Origin: an uncultured Clostridia bacterium
Lineage (GTDB): Bacteria; Bacillota; Clostridia; Christensenellales; Aristaeellaceae
Direction of reading: 5' to 3'
Assembly: GCA_937906775.1 (NCBI GenBank)
Contig: CALCUD010000055.1
Span: 1-15,870 of the forward strand
DNA: 15,870 bases
The translations under genes and the position numbers were made by a program. Below the pieces are notes generated by a model, which was given only the letters and a program-made list of their open reading frames with translations, ran no database searches and was not told the DNA's origin. Below, one piece after another: positions 7,273 through 14,732 of the stretch (positions are counted from its first letter, which is position 1; every line of letters begins with the position of its first letter).

Positions 7273-8190
7273 ATGAAAGTGATCCAGAATGCCGGCGGAC
7301 GTGAACCCCGGGTGATCGCGCTCGGAACGTTTGACGGGGTGCATCAGGCTCACGCGGAACTGATCCTGCGCGCTTCTGAAAAAGCCGCCGCGCTGGGTGT
7401 TCCGCTCCGCGTCTATACCTTTGACCGTCAGCCGATGCAGCTGTTTGACCCGGCCCGCGCGCCGAAGATCCTGACGACCGTTCCGGAGAAAGCGCGGTAT
7501 ATCGCGGAACTCGGAGCGGATGAACTGCGGATCCTGCATTTTACGCGGAAACTGGCCGCGAAGTCTCCGGCGGAATTTCTGCGACTGCTCCGGCAGGAAA
7601 ACGATCTGCGGGCGGTGACCGCAGGATGGAACTATACCTTCGGCTGCCGGGGCGCCGGGACTGAACGCGAACTGCGGACGGACGGCGCGGAGCATGGCTA
7701 CGAGGTCCTGATCATTCCGCCGGTGAAGACGGAGACGGGGGATCCGGTCTCCTCCACCCTGGTCCGGAGCCTGCTCCTGGAAGGCAGACCCGCGGAGGCT
7801 GCGAAACTGATGCGGCATTATTACGAGCTGAGCGGCACGGTCACGGACGGCAAGCGCCTGGGAAGCCGGATCGGCTTTCCGACGGCGAACATCGCGGTGC
7901 CGGAGAGAAAACTGCTTCCGGCGCGGGGCGTGTATGTCAGCCTGCTGATCACGGAGGAAAACAGCTATCCCTCCGTGACGAATATCGGGCTTCAGCCGAC
8001 GCTGCCTTCCGGCGCGGAGACGGTGGAAACGCACGTGCTCCGCGGATCGCCGGAGCTGCGGGGAAAACATGTGCGCCTGATCCTGCCGATGAGGATCCGG
8101 GAGGAGATCCGCTTCGACAGCGTGGAAGCGCTTCAGAAGAGGATCGCGGAGGATAAACGGATCGCGGAACGCTGGTTCAGCATGGTCTGA
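7273..8190 (+). CDS. ribF: Bifunctional riboflavin kinase / FAD synthetase RibF
   Basis: RibF phosphorylates riboflavin to FMN and adenylylates FMN to FAD. The 305-aa protein shows the N-terminal nucleotidyltransferase half with LGTFDGVHQAHAEL (17-30), GWNYTFGCRGAGT (118-130) and the SSTLVRSLLLEG motif (160-171). The C-terminal kinase half has GSRIGFPTAN (197-206), then the RGVYVSLL strand and the TNIGLQPT motif. In the first motif the family usually has GVHxGH; here it is GVHQAH, a conservative glycine-to-alanine change next to the key histidine. A GGGAAG run about 7262 gives a modest ribosome binding site. It is the last gene of the rimP operon; in many Bacillota rpsO comes next, but here a glycogen phosphorylase unit follows. 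Confidence 0.95.
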   Translation: MKVIQNAGGREPRVIALGTFDGVHQAHAELILRASEKAAALGVPLRVYTFDRQPMQLFDPARAPKILTTVPEKARYIAELGADELRILHFTRKLAAKSPAEFLRLLRQENDLRAVTAGWNYTFGCRGAGTERELRTDGAEHGYEVLIIPPVKTETGDPVSSTLVRSLLLEGRPAEAAKLMRHYYELSGTVTDGKRLGSRIGFPTANIAVPERKLLPARGVYVSLLITEENSYPSVTNIGLQPTLPSGAETVETHVLRGSPELRGKHVRLILPMRIREEIRFDSVEALQKRIAEDKRIAERWFSMV

Positions 8191-8218
8191 ATGGAAGGAA
8201 ACCGACCGGGTTTTCCGG

Positions 8219-8247
8219 TTGTCAGCTTCATCCGGGGCGTGTATACT
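8219..8247 (+). promoter_or_regulatory. Sigma-A type promoter for glgP
   Basis: TTGTCA (8219-8224) and TATACT (8242-8247) are separated by exactly 17 nt and lie 51 nt upstream of the glgP ATG. Each box differs from the consensus at one position. The predicted transcription start is around 8254. This would make glgP transcriptionally separate from the ribF operon. Confidence 0.75.
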
Positions 8248-8258
8248 GATAAAGATCA

Positions 8259-8274
8259 GCCGGGATATCCCGGC
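8259..8274. promoter_or_regulatory. Perfect 16-bp palindrome at the glgP transcription start
   Basis: GCCGGGATATCCCGGC is a perfect inverted repeat starting about 12 nt after the -10 box, so it covers the first transcribed bases. The position suits an operator that blocks promoter clearance; as RNA it could alternatively form a short 5' stem, though a four-base AUAU loop leaves six G/C pairs. It lies 11 nt before the ribosome binding site (8285-8291). No family-specific operator motif is recognised. Confidence 0.5.
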
Positions 8275-8297
8275 GGGAGAACCGAAGGAGGAACTCT

Positions 8298-10751
8298 ATG
8301 CCGACCACTTCGTTTGATAAGGAATCCATTAAAAATTCTATCGCCGGAAAAGTCCAGCGTTATCACGGTCTGACGATCGATGAAGCCACGCCGCAGCAGA
8401 TCTACCGCGCCGTGGCCTCCACGGTCAGAGACCAGATCATGCAGAAATACATGATCGCCCGGGAAGCCCGGAAGAAGAGCCGTCAGAAACGACTGTACTA
8501 TCTCTCCGTCGAATATCTGATGGGCCGGAGCATGTACTGCAACATGCTGAATCTGGTCTCCACGAAGGAATATACGGAAGCGCTGCAGGAACTGGGAATC
8601 GATATCCGCGATGTTCTGAAGGAGGAACCGGAACCCGGTCTGGGCAACGGCGGCCTCGGACGTCTCGCGGCCTGTTTCCTCGACAGCCTGAGCAGCCTGG
8701 ATCTGCCGGCTATGGGCTGCACGATCCGGTATGAATACGGCCTGTTCCGTCAGCGGATCGTCGATGGACAGCAGGTCGAACTGCCCGACAGCTGGCTCGA
8801 CAACGGCAACGCCTGGGAAGCGCCCGTCATGGAGGACACCTGCGAGGTGCACTTCGGCGGACATGTTGAGGAACTGATGGTCAACGGCAGGCAGCAGTTT
8901 GTTCTGAAGGACTATTACACCGTAGAAGCCGTTCCCTACGATATGCCCATCGTCGGATACAACACCGATACGGTCAATCCGTTGCGGATGTGGTCCGCCC
9001 GCAGCCCCAAAAAGCTGGATCTCAGCTCCTTCGGCGAGGGACGCTACGTCCAGGCCAGCGAGGAGATCGAGCTGGCGGAAGCCATCAGCAAGGTCCTGTA
9101 TCCCGAGGACAAGCACTACGAAGGAAAGATGCTTCGCCTGAAGCAGCACTACTTCTTCACCAGCGCCACGCTGCAGTACATCCTGAAGGATTACAAGAAG
9201 ATGTACGGCAATGACTTCACCCGTCTGCCGGAGCGCGTGGTGATCCATATCAACGATACCCATCCCGGCATGGCGATTCCGGAACTGATGCGCCTGCTGA
9301 TGGACGAGGAAGGGCTCGGCTGGGACGAGGCGAGCCGCATCGTGCAGAAGACGGTGGCCTACACCAACCACACCATCATGGCCGAAGCGCTGGAGAAGTG
9401 GCCCTGCTCGATGGTGGAGCAGCTGCTGCCCCGGATCTGGCAGATCCTGAACGAGATCAACCGCCGCCTGTGCGAACGCCTGTGGAACCGTTTCCCCGGC
9501 GACTGGGACAGGATCGCCCGCATGGCCGTGATCAGCTATGACAACGTGCATATGGCGAACCTGTGCGTCGCGATGAGCTATTCCGTCAACGGCGTCAGCC
9601 GCCTGCACGGCGAGATCCTGAAGGATGAGACCTTCCATGATTACAATCTGGTCATGCCCGAAAAGTTCTCCGCCATCACGAACGGCATTACGCACCGCCG
9701 CTGGCTGATCAACTGCAATCCGGGACTGACCGGACTCATCAGCGAAGCAATCGGGACCGACTGGATCCGCGAACCGCAGAAGCTGAGCGATCTCCGTCCG
9801 TTCGCGGACGACGCTTCCTTCCGCGAACAGTTCGCGAAGATCAAGCTGGAAAACAAACGCCGCCTGGCCGAACTGCTGAAGACCCGGCAGGGGACAGAGG
9901 TGGATCCTGAATTCATGTTCGATGTTCAGGCGAAACGCCTGCACGAATACAAGCGCCAGATGCTGAACGCGCTGCACATTCTGGTCCTGTACAACCGGAT
10001 CGTGAACGACGAAAGCTTCACCATGCAGCCCCGCGTCTTTATCTTCGGCGCGAAGGCCAGCCCCGGGTACTACCGCGCGAAGCAGATCATCCGTATGATC
10101 TGCGCGCTGTCGAAGCTGATCGAAAAGCATCCCAGAGCGCGGAAGATGCTGCAGGTCGTCTTTCTGGAGAACTATGACGTTTCCAGCGCGGAGGTCCTGA
10201 TCCCCGCGGCTGAGGTCTCCGAGCAGCTGTCCACCGCGAGCAAGGAAGCCAGCGGTACCGGCAACATGAAGTTCATGATGAACGGCGCGGTGACGATCGG
10301 CACCATGGACGGCGCCAATGTCGAGATCAGCGAACAGGTCGGCATGGACAACATCTACATTTTCGGCATGCGTTCCGACACGGTACGGGATATGTACCGG
10401 GAACGCACCTACAACCCGATGAACATTTTCGAAACCAATCAGGAAGTCCGCCTGGCCATGAGCCAGATGATCGACGGGACCCTGATCCCCGAGAATCCCA
10501 CCGTGCTGCAGGACCTGTACCACAGCCTGCTGCTGGGTGACTGGGGCAGCATGGGCGACAACTACTTCGTCCTCAAGGACTTCGGCTCCTACAACATGGC
10601 CCAGAAGCGTCTTGACAAGGATTACGGCGATCGCGACAAGTGGCTGAAGATGGCGGTCATCAACACCGCCATGAGCGGCATCTTCTCCTCCGACCGCACC
10701 ATCGAAGAGTACAATGACAACATCTGGCATCTGAACAAGATCGAAAAGTAA
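8298..10751 (+). CDS. glgP: Glycogen/alpha-glucan phosphorylase
   Basis: This GT35 enzyme releases glucose 1-phosphate from glycogen, starch or maltodextrin chains using pyridoxal phosphate. The 817-aa length is the family norm. Recognisable parts are RLYYLSVEYLMGR, GLGNGGLGRLAACFLDSL (phosphate/active-site loop), HINDTHPGMAIPELMRLL, VMPEKFSAITNGITHRRWL, QAKRLHEYKRQMLN, and the PLP site EASGTGNMKFMMNGA with the Schiff-base lysine at K658. AAGGAGG at 8285-8291 is 6 nt before the ATG. It has its own promoter and a terminator 10 nt after the stop, so it is a single-gene unit. Codons are mostly CTG and CGC, as in infB, suggesting strong expression. Substrate preference (glycogen versus maltodextrin) cannot be decided, and no other glg genes are in the window. 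Confidence 0.96.
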   Translation: MPTTSFDKESIKNSIAGKVQRYHGLTIDEATPQQIYRAVASTVRDQIMQKYMIAREARKKSRQKRLYYLSVEYLMGRSMYCNMLNLVSTKEYTEALQELGIDIRDVLKEEPEPGLGNGGLGRLAACFLDSLSSLDLPAMGCTIRYEYGLFRQRIVDGQQVELPDSWLDNGNAWEAPVMEDTCEVHFGGHVEELMVNGRQQFVLKDYYTVEAVPYDMPIVGYNTDTVNPLRMWSARSPKKLDLSSFGEGRYVQASEEIELAEAISKVLYPEDKHYEGKMLRLKQHYFFTSATLQYILKDYKKMYGNDFTRLPERVVIHINDTHPGMAIPELMRLLMDEEGLGWDEASRIVQKTVAYTNHTIMAEALEKWPCSMVEQLLPRIWQILNEINRRLCERLWNRFPGDWDRIARMAVISYDNVHMANLCVAMSYSVNGVSRLHGEILKDETFHDYNLVMPEKFSAITNGITHRRWLINCNPGLTGLISEAIGTDWIREPQKLSDLRPFADDASFREQFAKIKLENKRRLAELLKTRQGTEVDPEFMFDVQAKRLHEYKRQMLNALHILVLYNRIVNDESFTMQPRVFIFGAKASPGYYRAKQIIRMICALSKLIEKHPRARKMLQVVFLENYDVSSAEVLIPAAEVSEQLSTASKEASGTGNMKFMMNGAVTIGTMDGANVEISEQVGMDNIYIFGMRSDTVRDMYRERTYNPMNIFETNQEVRLAMSQMIDGTLIPENPTVLQDLYHSLLLGDWGSMGDNYFVLKDFGSYNMAQKRLDKDYGDRDKWLKMAVINTAMSGIFSSDRTIEEYNDNIWHLNKIEK

Positions 10752-10760
10752 ATCCACACG

Positions 10761-10790
10761 ACTCCCCGCGACCCGCGGGGAGTTTTCCTT
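10761..10790 (+). terminator. Rho-independent terminator of glgP, T-tract split by the intron
   Basis: A 9-bp G/C-rich stem (10762-10770 with 10774-10782, extendable to 10 bp by A10761-T10783) closes on an ACC loop and is followed by TTTTCCTT (10783-10790). The group II intron begins directly after. On its far side the sequence resumes with six T (11409-11414), so splicing or intron absence would give a longer T-tract. The hairpin should terminate glgP transcripts. Confidence 0.88.
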
Positions 10791-10862
10791 GTACGCCCGC
10801 CATGGGCAATAGCTTGGTGGTGAAAGTCCACTACACGCTTGGTAGTAGGAAGTGTTAGCCGA

Positions 10863-10893
<31 letters not shown>

Positions 10894-10895
10894 TG

Positions 10896-10901
10896 AAGGA
10901 A
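10896..10901 (+). other. Candidate EBS1 of the group II intron
   Basis: AAGGAA within the intron is exactly complementary to TTCCTT, the last six bases of the 5' exon (10785-10790), the expected IBS1 position. The match supports the chosen 5' boundary. Placement in the proper domain I loop has not been folded. Confidence 0.5.
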
Positions 10902-11338
10902 GCCGCAGGCAAAGTTCCGAGCCGACGAACAGAAATCGCATATAAGGCGGTACAGAGCGGACGAGGCTGCAAGACAAGTCGAAGTCCCATACTACCCGGA
11001 CTCTGTGACGTAAATGCGGCGGCTGCATGGAATGAAGGCTATTGCACCTTATGCGGGGAGGTCTGCGGGGTACGCAGGAACCTGTAACCCACGTCGCAAG
11101 GCGTGGCTGAACCCGCAGAAGTCAGTCTGGGTCATAGTACCGGAGAAGCCAGTGAAAGCTGACGGAGGGAAGGACCCGGCGATTGCTGGCAATGCAGTAC
11201 GAACAGGACCTGAACACGATGAAAGCAGTTGCTCGAAAGAGGATGTCTGCCGGAGGATAGGTGAGTGACCGAAGACAGGGCAGAATCGCTGAGTGTTCAG
11301 ATTGCCTGATAAATGTGGTGTCAAGTGCCAGTAGTTGA

Positions 11339-11370
11339 ACCGCCGCTTGCGGAACCGCATGAGCGGTGGT
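11339..11370 (+). ncRNA. Group II intron domain V catalytic hairpin
   Basis: The 32 nt fold as a 9-bp lower stem (11339-11347 with 11362-11370), a two-base bulge TG (11360-11361), a 4-bp upper stem and a GAAC tetraloop (11352-11355). This is the invariant group II domain V shape. The lower stem holds CGC at the catalytic triad position, the version typical of IIC introns, where IIA/IIB have AGC. Confidence 0.88.
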
Positions 11371-11403
11371 GTGGGAGGACGGGGGTTAGTCACCCCCTCC
11401 TAC
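11371..11403 (+). ncRNA. Group II intron domain VI
   Basis: GTGGGA (11371-11376) can pair with TCCTAC (11398-11403), and GGGGG (11381-11385) with CCCCC (11393-11397), around a TTAGTCA loop. A11402, seven bases from the predicted 3' splice site, is at the usual branch-point distance, although in this fold it is paired. IIC introns can also splice by hydrolysis. Confidence 0.7.
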
Positions 11404-11445
11404 TCGATTTTTTTCTCCGGCGGACCCTTCTCCCGGGGACCGGGG

Positions 11446-11474
11446 TTGAAAAAAAGCGAACGGAAGGGTATGAT
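11446..11474 (+). promoter_or_regulatory. Sigma-A type promoter for the amino-acid ABC operon
   Basis: TTGAAA (11446-11451) and TATGAT (11469-11474) with a 17-nt spacer lie 66 nt upstream of the GTG start at 11540, downstream of the intron. Each box is one base from consensus, and an A/G-rich spacer follows the -35. The predicted start is near 11481. No operator or riboswitch was recognised in the short leader. Confidence 0.78.
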
Positions 11475-11539
11475 AAACACTACGGAACAGGATACTCAGA
11501 AGTTGCTTATACTGTATTGATATCGGAGCGTGGCTGCCT

Positions 11540-13063
11540 GTGAGAACCCGGAAAAAGATCGGACTGTTGGTCTTGCTGCTACTGACGGCGGCGCTGCTGT
11601 GCGGCTGTCAGGGAAAGCCGGAGTCGGCGGCGGGGCGGATCGCAGGCCTGGAGGACCTGGCGGGAAAGAAGATCGGCGTCTTTACGGGCACCCGCTATGA
11701 CGTCATCGCCCAGGAGAATATCCGGGACCCGAAGCTGGAATATATCAATACCCTCGCGGACTGCACCCTGGGGCTGGAGTCCGGAAAGATCGACGCGTAC
11801 CTGGCGGACTCCTCCCTGCTGAAGGCCATCGCCCGGGAGAATCCCTCCAACATCGTTCTGGCGACGCTGGAGGAGGATCCCTACGGCTTTGTTTTTCCGA
11901 AGAGCGAAAAGGGCGCCGCGCTCCGGGAACAGTTCAACGGATTTCTGGCGACCGCCCGGGAGGACGGCACCCTGGACTCGCTGGAGGAAATCTGGTTCGG
12001 GGAGGACGAAGCCCTGCAGACGGTCGATCTGGATTCCCTGACCGGGGAAAACGGGACGCTCCGCTTCTCGACCGAATTGACCACGCCGCCCTTCAGCTAT
12101 AACCGGGAGGGGAAGCCTGTCGGCTACGAGGTGGATCTCGCGGCCCGCTTCTGCAGGGCCCGCGGGTACCGGCTGGAGGTCGCGGTTTCCGACTTTTCCG
12201 GCCTTCTAGCCGGCGTTGCCACGGGAAAGAGCGATTTCGGCGGCAGCACCGTTTCCATCACGGAGGAACGGAAGCAGAGCCTTTATTTTTCCGACCCGGA
12301 ATATATCAGCTCCGTGGTAGCGGTCGTCCGGGACGGCGGGGCAGCGGGGAAGGCCGGCGGCATCGCGGAAAGCTTTGAAAAGACGTTTATCCGGGAAAGC
12401 CGGTGGCGGATGTTCGTTTCCGGCATCGCGGTCACGCTGATCATTACCGCGCTCTCCGCGATTTTCGGAACCGCGCTGGGGTTCCTGCTGTACCTTGTCT
12501 ATCGGAAGGATCACCGGATCTTCAACGGCGCGCTGAACGCGCTGATGGACATTCTGGAAAAGACGCCGGTGGTCGTGGTGCTGATGATCCTGTACTACAT
12601 CCTCTTCGGCTCCGCCGACCTGGACGGCGTCTGGGTCGCCGTGATCGGGTTCACGGTCCTTTTCGCCTGCGGCTTTGTCGGAACTGTCCATGGCGGGGTG
12701 CGGGCTGTGGACGGCGGGCAGCGGGAGGCCGCCCTGGCGCTGGGCTTCAATGATACAAAGACCTTCCTGTCGGTGATCCTGCCCCAGGCGGCCCGGCATT
12801 TCCTGCCGAACTACCGGGGGAACATCGTCGCCCTGCTGAAGGAGACGGCGGTGGTGGGCTACATCGCGGTACAGGATCTGACCAAGATCAGCGATATCGT
12901 CCGGAGCAGGACCTACGAAGCCTTCTTCCCCCTGATCGCCACGGCGGTGATCTATTTCCTGCTGGCCTGGCTGCTGACCCTGGCGATCCGGCGGATCGAA
13001 TTCAGCTTTGAACCCCGGAACCGCAAGCCGGAAAAGATCCTGAAGGGGGTAAAGACCCAATGA
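11540..13063 (+). CDS. Polar amino-acid ABC transporter, receptor lipoprotein fused to permease
   Basis: One 507-aa chain carries both the substrate receptor and the membrane channel of a GlnP-type importer. A lipoprotein signal (basic MRTRKK, hydrophobic 8-20, lipobox LCGC with C23) anchors it outside. Residues about 35-155 resemble the second lobe of a family-3 binding protein (LEDLAGKKIGVFTGT...EEDPYGFVFPK...EDGTLDSLEEIWFG). Residues about 172-264 resemble the first lobe (LRFSTELTTPPFSYN...GYEVDL...YFSDPEY), so the lobes are in reversed order. The permease (about 285-490) has hydrophobic spans near 293-321, 343-356, 364-383 and 463-483, and the EAA motif QREAALALGFND...LPQAARHFLP. The GTG start was chosen because it directly precedes the signal; GGAG at 11525-11528 is 11 nt away. 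It overlaps the ATPase gene by 4 nt. Substrate is not predictable. Confidence 0.88.
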   Translation: MRTRKKIGLLVLLLLTAALLCGCQGKPESAAGRIAGLEDLAGKKIGVFTGTRYDVIAQENIRDPKLEYINTLADCTLGLESGKIDAYLADSSLLKAIARENPSNIVLATLEEDPYGFVFPKSEKGAALREQFNGFLATAREDGTLDSLEEIWFGEDEALQTVDLDSLTGENGTLRFSTELTTPPFSYNREGKPVGYEVDLAARFCRARGYRLEVAVSDFSGLLAGVATGKSDFGGSTVSITEERKQSLYFSDPEYISSVVAVVRDGGAAGKAGGIAESFEKTFIRESRWRMFVSGIAVTLIITALSAIFGTALGFLLYLVYRKDHRIFNGALNALMDILEKTPVVVVLMILYYILFGSADLDGVWVAVIGFTVLFACGFVGTVHGGVRAVDGGQREAALALGFNDTKTFLSVILPQAARHFLPNYRGNIVALLKETAVVGYIAVQDLTKISDIVRSRTYEAFFPLIATAVIYFLLAWLLTLAIRRIEFSFEPRNRKPEKILKGVKTQ

Positions 13064-13878
13064 TCGTACTGGAGCATCTGCGCAAGGAATACCCCCGGAC
13101 CGTCCCGCTGAAGGATGTCAGCGTGACCGTCAACGACGGGGATGTGATTTCCGTCATCGGCCCCTCCGGCACGGGAAAATCGACGCTGATCCGCTGTATC
13201 AACCGGCTTGAGACGCCGACCTCCGGCAGGATCCTCTTCAACGGAACGGACATCACCGCCCCGGACTGCGACATCAGCAGGATCCGGCGGCGGATGGGGA
13301 TGGTCTTTCAGTCCTTCAACCTGTTCGGCCATCTGACGGCGGTGGAGAACGTCATGTTCGCGCCCCGGAAGCTGCTGGGGATGGGAAAGCAGGAGGCCTA
13401 TGACCGGGCGATGGAGCTGCTGCGCTCCGTCGGCATGGACAGCCGGGCCCTGCAGTATCCGGAGATGCTTTCCGGCGGCCAGAAGCAGCGCGTCGCCATC
13501 GCGGGCATCCTGGCCATGGAGCCCAGCTGCATCATCGCCGACGAGGCCACCGCCATGCTCGACCCCTCCGGTCGTGCGGAGGTCCTTGGCACCGTCCGCG
13601 CCCTGAACCGCGAGAAGGGCATCACCGTCGTCTGGATCACCCACTTCATGGAGGAGGCCGCCCAGGCCGACCGCGTCGTCGTCGTGAACAACGGCGCCAT
13701 CGCCGCCCACGGCACGCCCCGCGAGCTGTTCAGCCAGGTCGACAAGATGCGCGAGCTGCACCTGGACGTCCCGCACATGACCGATCTCGCCGAATCCCTG
13801 CGCCGCGACGGCATTCCCCTGCCCTCCGGCGTTCTGACCGTGGAAGAAATGGCTGAGGAGGTGGCAAAGCTGCTATGA
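13060..13878 (+). CDS. Hybrid ABC ATPase: GlnQ-like N-half joined to EcfA1-like C-half
   Basis: The 272-aa protein has a full ABC set: Walker A GPSGTGKST (34-42), Q-loop MVFQSFNLF (81-89), signature LSGGQKQR (137-144), Walker B IIADEAT (158-164) and H195 in ITHFMEE. Residues 1 to about 140 are of the amino-acid importer type (NLFGHLTAVENVMFAPRKLLGM, QYPEMLSGGQ), as expected after the preceding permease. From about 148 it is typical EcfA1/CbiO (AGILAMEP, DEATAMLDPSGR, HGTPRELFSQV, LHLDVPHMTDLAESL, SGVLTVEEM), which fits the following ecfA2 and ecfT. Arginine is mostly CGG before the signature (8 of 13) and CGC/CGT only after it. Each half matches its own flank, so this is probably a join of two genes. 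The start overlaps the previous stop by 4 nt; AAGGGGG at 13043-13049 is 10 nt upstream. Confidence 0.85.
   Translation: MIVLEHLRKEYPRTVPLKDVSVTVNDGDVISVIGPSGTGKSTLIRCINRLETPTSGRILFNGTDITAPDCDISRIRRRMGMVFQSFNLFGHLTAVENVMFAPRKLLGMGKQEAYDRAMELLRSVGMDSRALQYPEMLSGGQKQRVAIAGILAMEPSCIIADEATAMLDPSGRAEVLGTVRALNREKGITVVWITHFMEEAAQADRVVVVNNGAIAAHGTPRELFSQVDKMRELHLDVPHMTDLAESLRRDGIPLPSGVLTVEEMAEEVAKLL
13465..13515. other. Seam between glnQ-like and ecfA1-like sequence
   Basis: The seam falls in codons for LSGGQKQRVAIAGILAME, the stretch most alike in all ABC ATPases, where short identical DNA between paralogues is most likely. Codon choice for Arg, Ala, Pro and Gly switches here from CGG/GCG/CCG/GGA-rich to CGC/GCC/CCC/GGC-rich. 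A homologous crossover or an assembler joining two genes through the shared k-mers would both look like this. Confidence 0.65.
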
Positions 13879-14732
13879 TCGAGCTGAAAAACGTCACCCA
13901 CACCTACAGCGAAGGCAGCGCCTTCCAGGCCACCGCCATCCGCGATGTGAACCTGACCATCGGCGACGGCGAGTTCATCGGCGTCATCGGCCACACCGGC
14001 TCCGGCAAGTCCACCCTCGTCCAGCACCTGAACGGCCTGCTGAAGCCCACCTCCGGCCAGGTGCTCATCGACGGCGAGGATCTGAACGGCGAGAAGGTCG
14101 ACCGCCGCAAGCTGCGTCAGAAGGTCGGCCTCGTGTTCCAGTATCCCGAATACCAGCTGTTTGAGGAGACCATCGCCAAGGACATCGCCTTCGGCCCCAA
14201 GAACCAGGGCTGCACCGAAGCCGAGATCGACGCCCGTGTGCGCCGCGCCATGGCCAACGTCCACCTCGATTATGATAAATATGCCGATCGTTCCCCCTTC
14301 GAGCTCTCCGGCGGCCAGATGCGCCGTGTGGCCATCGCGGGCGTCCTGGCCATGGAGCCCAAGGTGCTGATCCTCGACGAGCCCACCGCCGGTCTGGACC
14401 CCAAGGGCCGCGACAGCATCCTCGGCATGATCCAGGATCTGCACGCCCAGGGCGGCGTGACCGTGGTCATGGTCAGCCACAGCATGGACGATGTGGCCCG
14501 TCTCTGCACCCGCCTCGTCGTGATGAGCAAGGGCCAGCTGGTCGCCGCCGGTTCCCCGCGCGAGGTCTTCAAGCAGGTCGACATGATGGAGTCCATCGGT
14601 CTGGGCGTGCCCGAGGCCGCCAAGCTGTGTGCGCTGCTGCGTCAGAATGGCTACGATCTTCCCGACGACCTCTACACCCAGCAGGAGCTCCACGATCACC
14701 TGCTGCGCCTGTGGAAGGAGGCCCGCAAATGA
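13875..14732 (+). CDS. ecfA2: Energy-coupling factor ATPase EcfA2
   Basis: EcfA2 is the second nucleotide-binding subunit of group II ECF transporters, which import vitamins and metal ions using interchangeable S components. The 285-aa protein begins IELKNVTHTYSEGSAF and has Walker A GHTGSGKST, the EcfA2-type Q-loop VFQYPEYQLFEETI, signature LSGGQMRRVAIAGVLAMEP, Walker B VLILDEPTAGLDP and the H-loop VMVSHSMDD. The C-terminal helix region (GSPREVFKQVDMMESIGLGVPEAAKLC) is typical of the pair-forming EcfA proteins. It overlaps both neighbours by 4 nt (ATGA), showing tight coupling in an ecfA1-ecfA2-ecfT cassette. Codons are strongly C-ending. It appears complete and normal. Confidence 0.95.
   Translation: MIELKNVTHTYSEGSAFQATAIRDVNLTIGDGEFIGVIGHTGSGKSTLVQHLNGLLKPTSGQVLIDGEDLNGEKVDRRKLRQKVGLVFQYPEYQLFEETIAKDIAFGPKNQGCTEAEIDARVRRAMANVHLDYDKYADRSPFELSGGQMRRVAIAGVLAMEPKVLILDEPTAGLDPKGRDSILGMIQDLHAQGGVTVVMVSHSMDDVARLCTRLVVMSKGQLVAAGSPREVFKQVDMMESIGLGVPEAAKLCALLRQNGYDLPDDLYTQQELHDHLLRLWKEARK

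Noticed and set aside
5215..8070. 951-codon minus-strand open frame opposite rbfA-nrnA-truB-ribF
   Set aside because: It spans four well-supported genes on the other strand. Stop-free antisense is expected from this codon bias, and its Arg/His/Pro-rich protein resembles no family.
8205..8219. Small hairpin ACCGG-GTTTT-CCGGT after ribF as a rho-independent terminator
   Set aside because: The 5-bp stem is short and no T-tract follows; the -35 box starts at its last base. Termination of the rimP operon here is not supported by sequence.
8191..8373. 60-codon + strand frame starting right after ribF
   Set aside because: It covers the glgP promoter, palindrome and ribosome binding site and overlaps the glgP start; no family resemblance.
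8256..10757. 833-codon minus-strand open frame opposite glgP
   Set aside because: Shadow of glycogen phosphorylase; no motifs, and it would run through the glgP promoter palindrome.
11313..11543. 76-codon + strand frame across the intron end and the ABC operon promoter
   Set aside because: It covers domain V, domain VI and both promoter boxes; composition and lack of a ribosome binding site argue against it.
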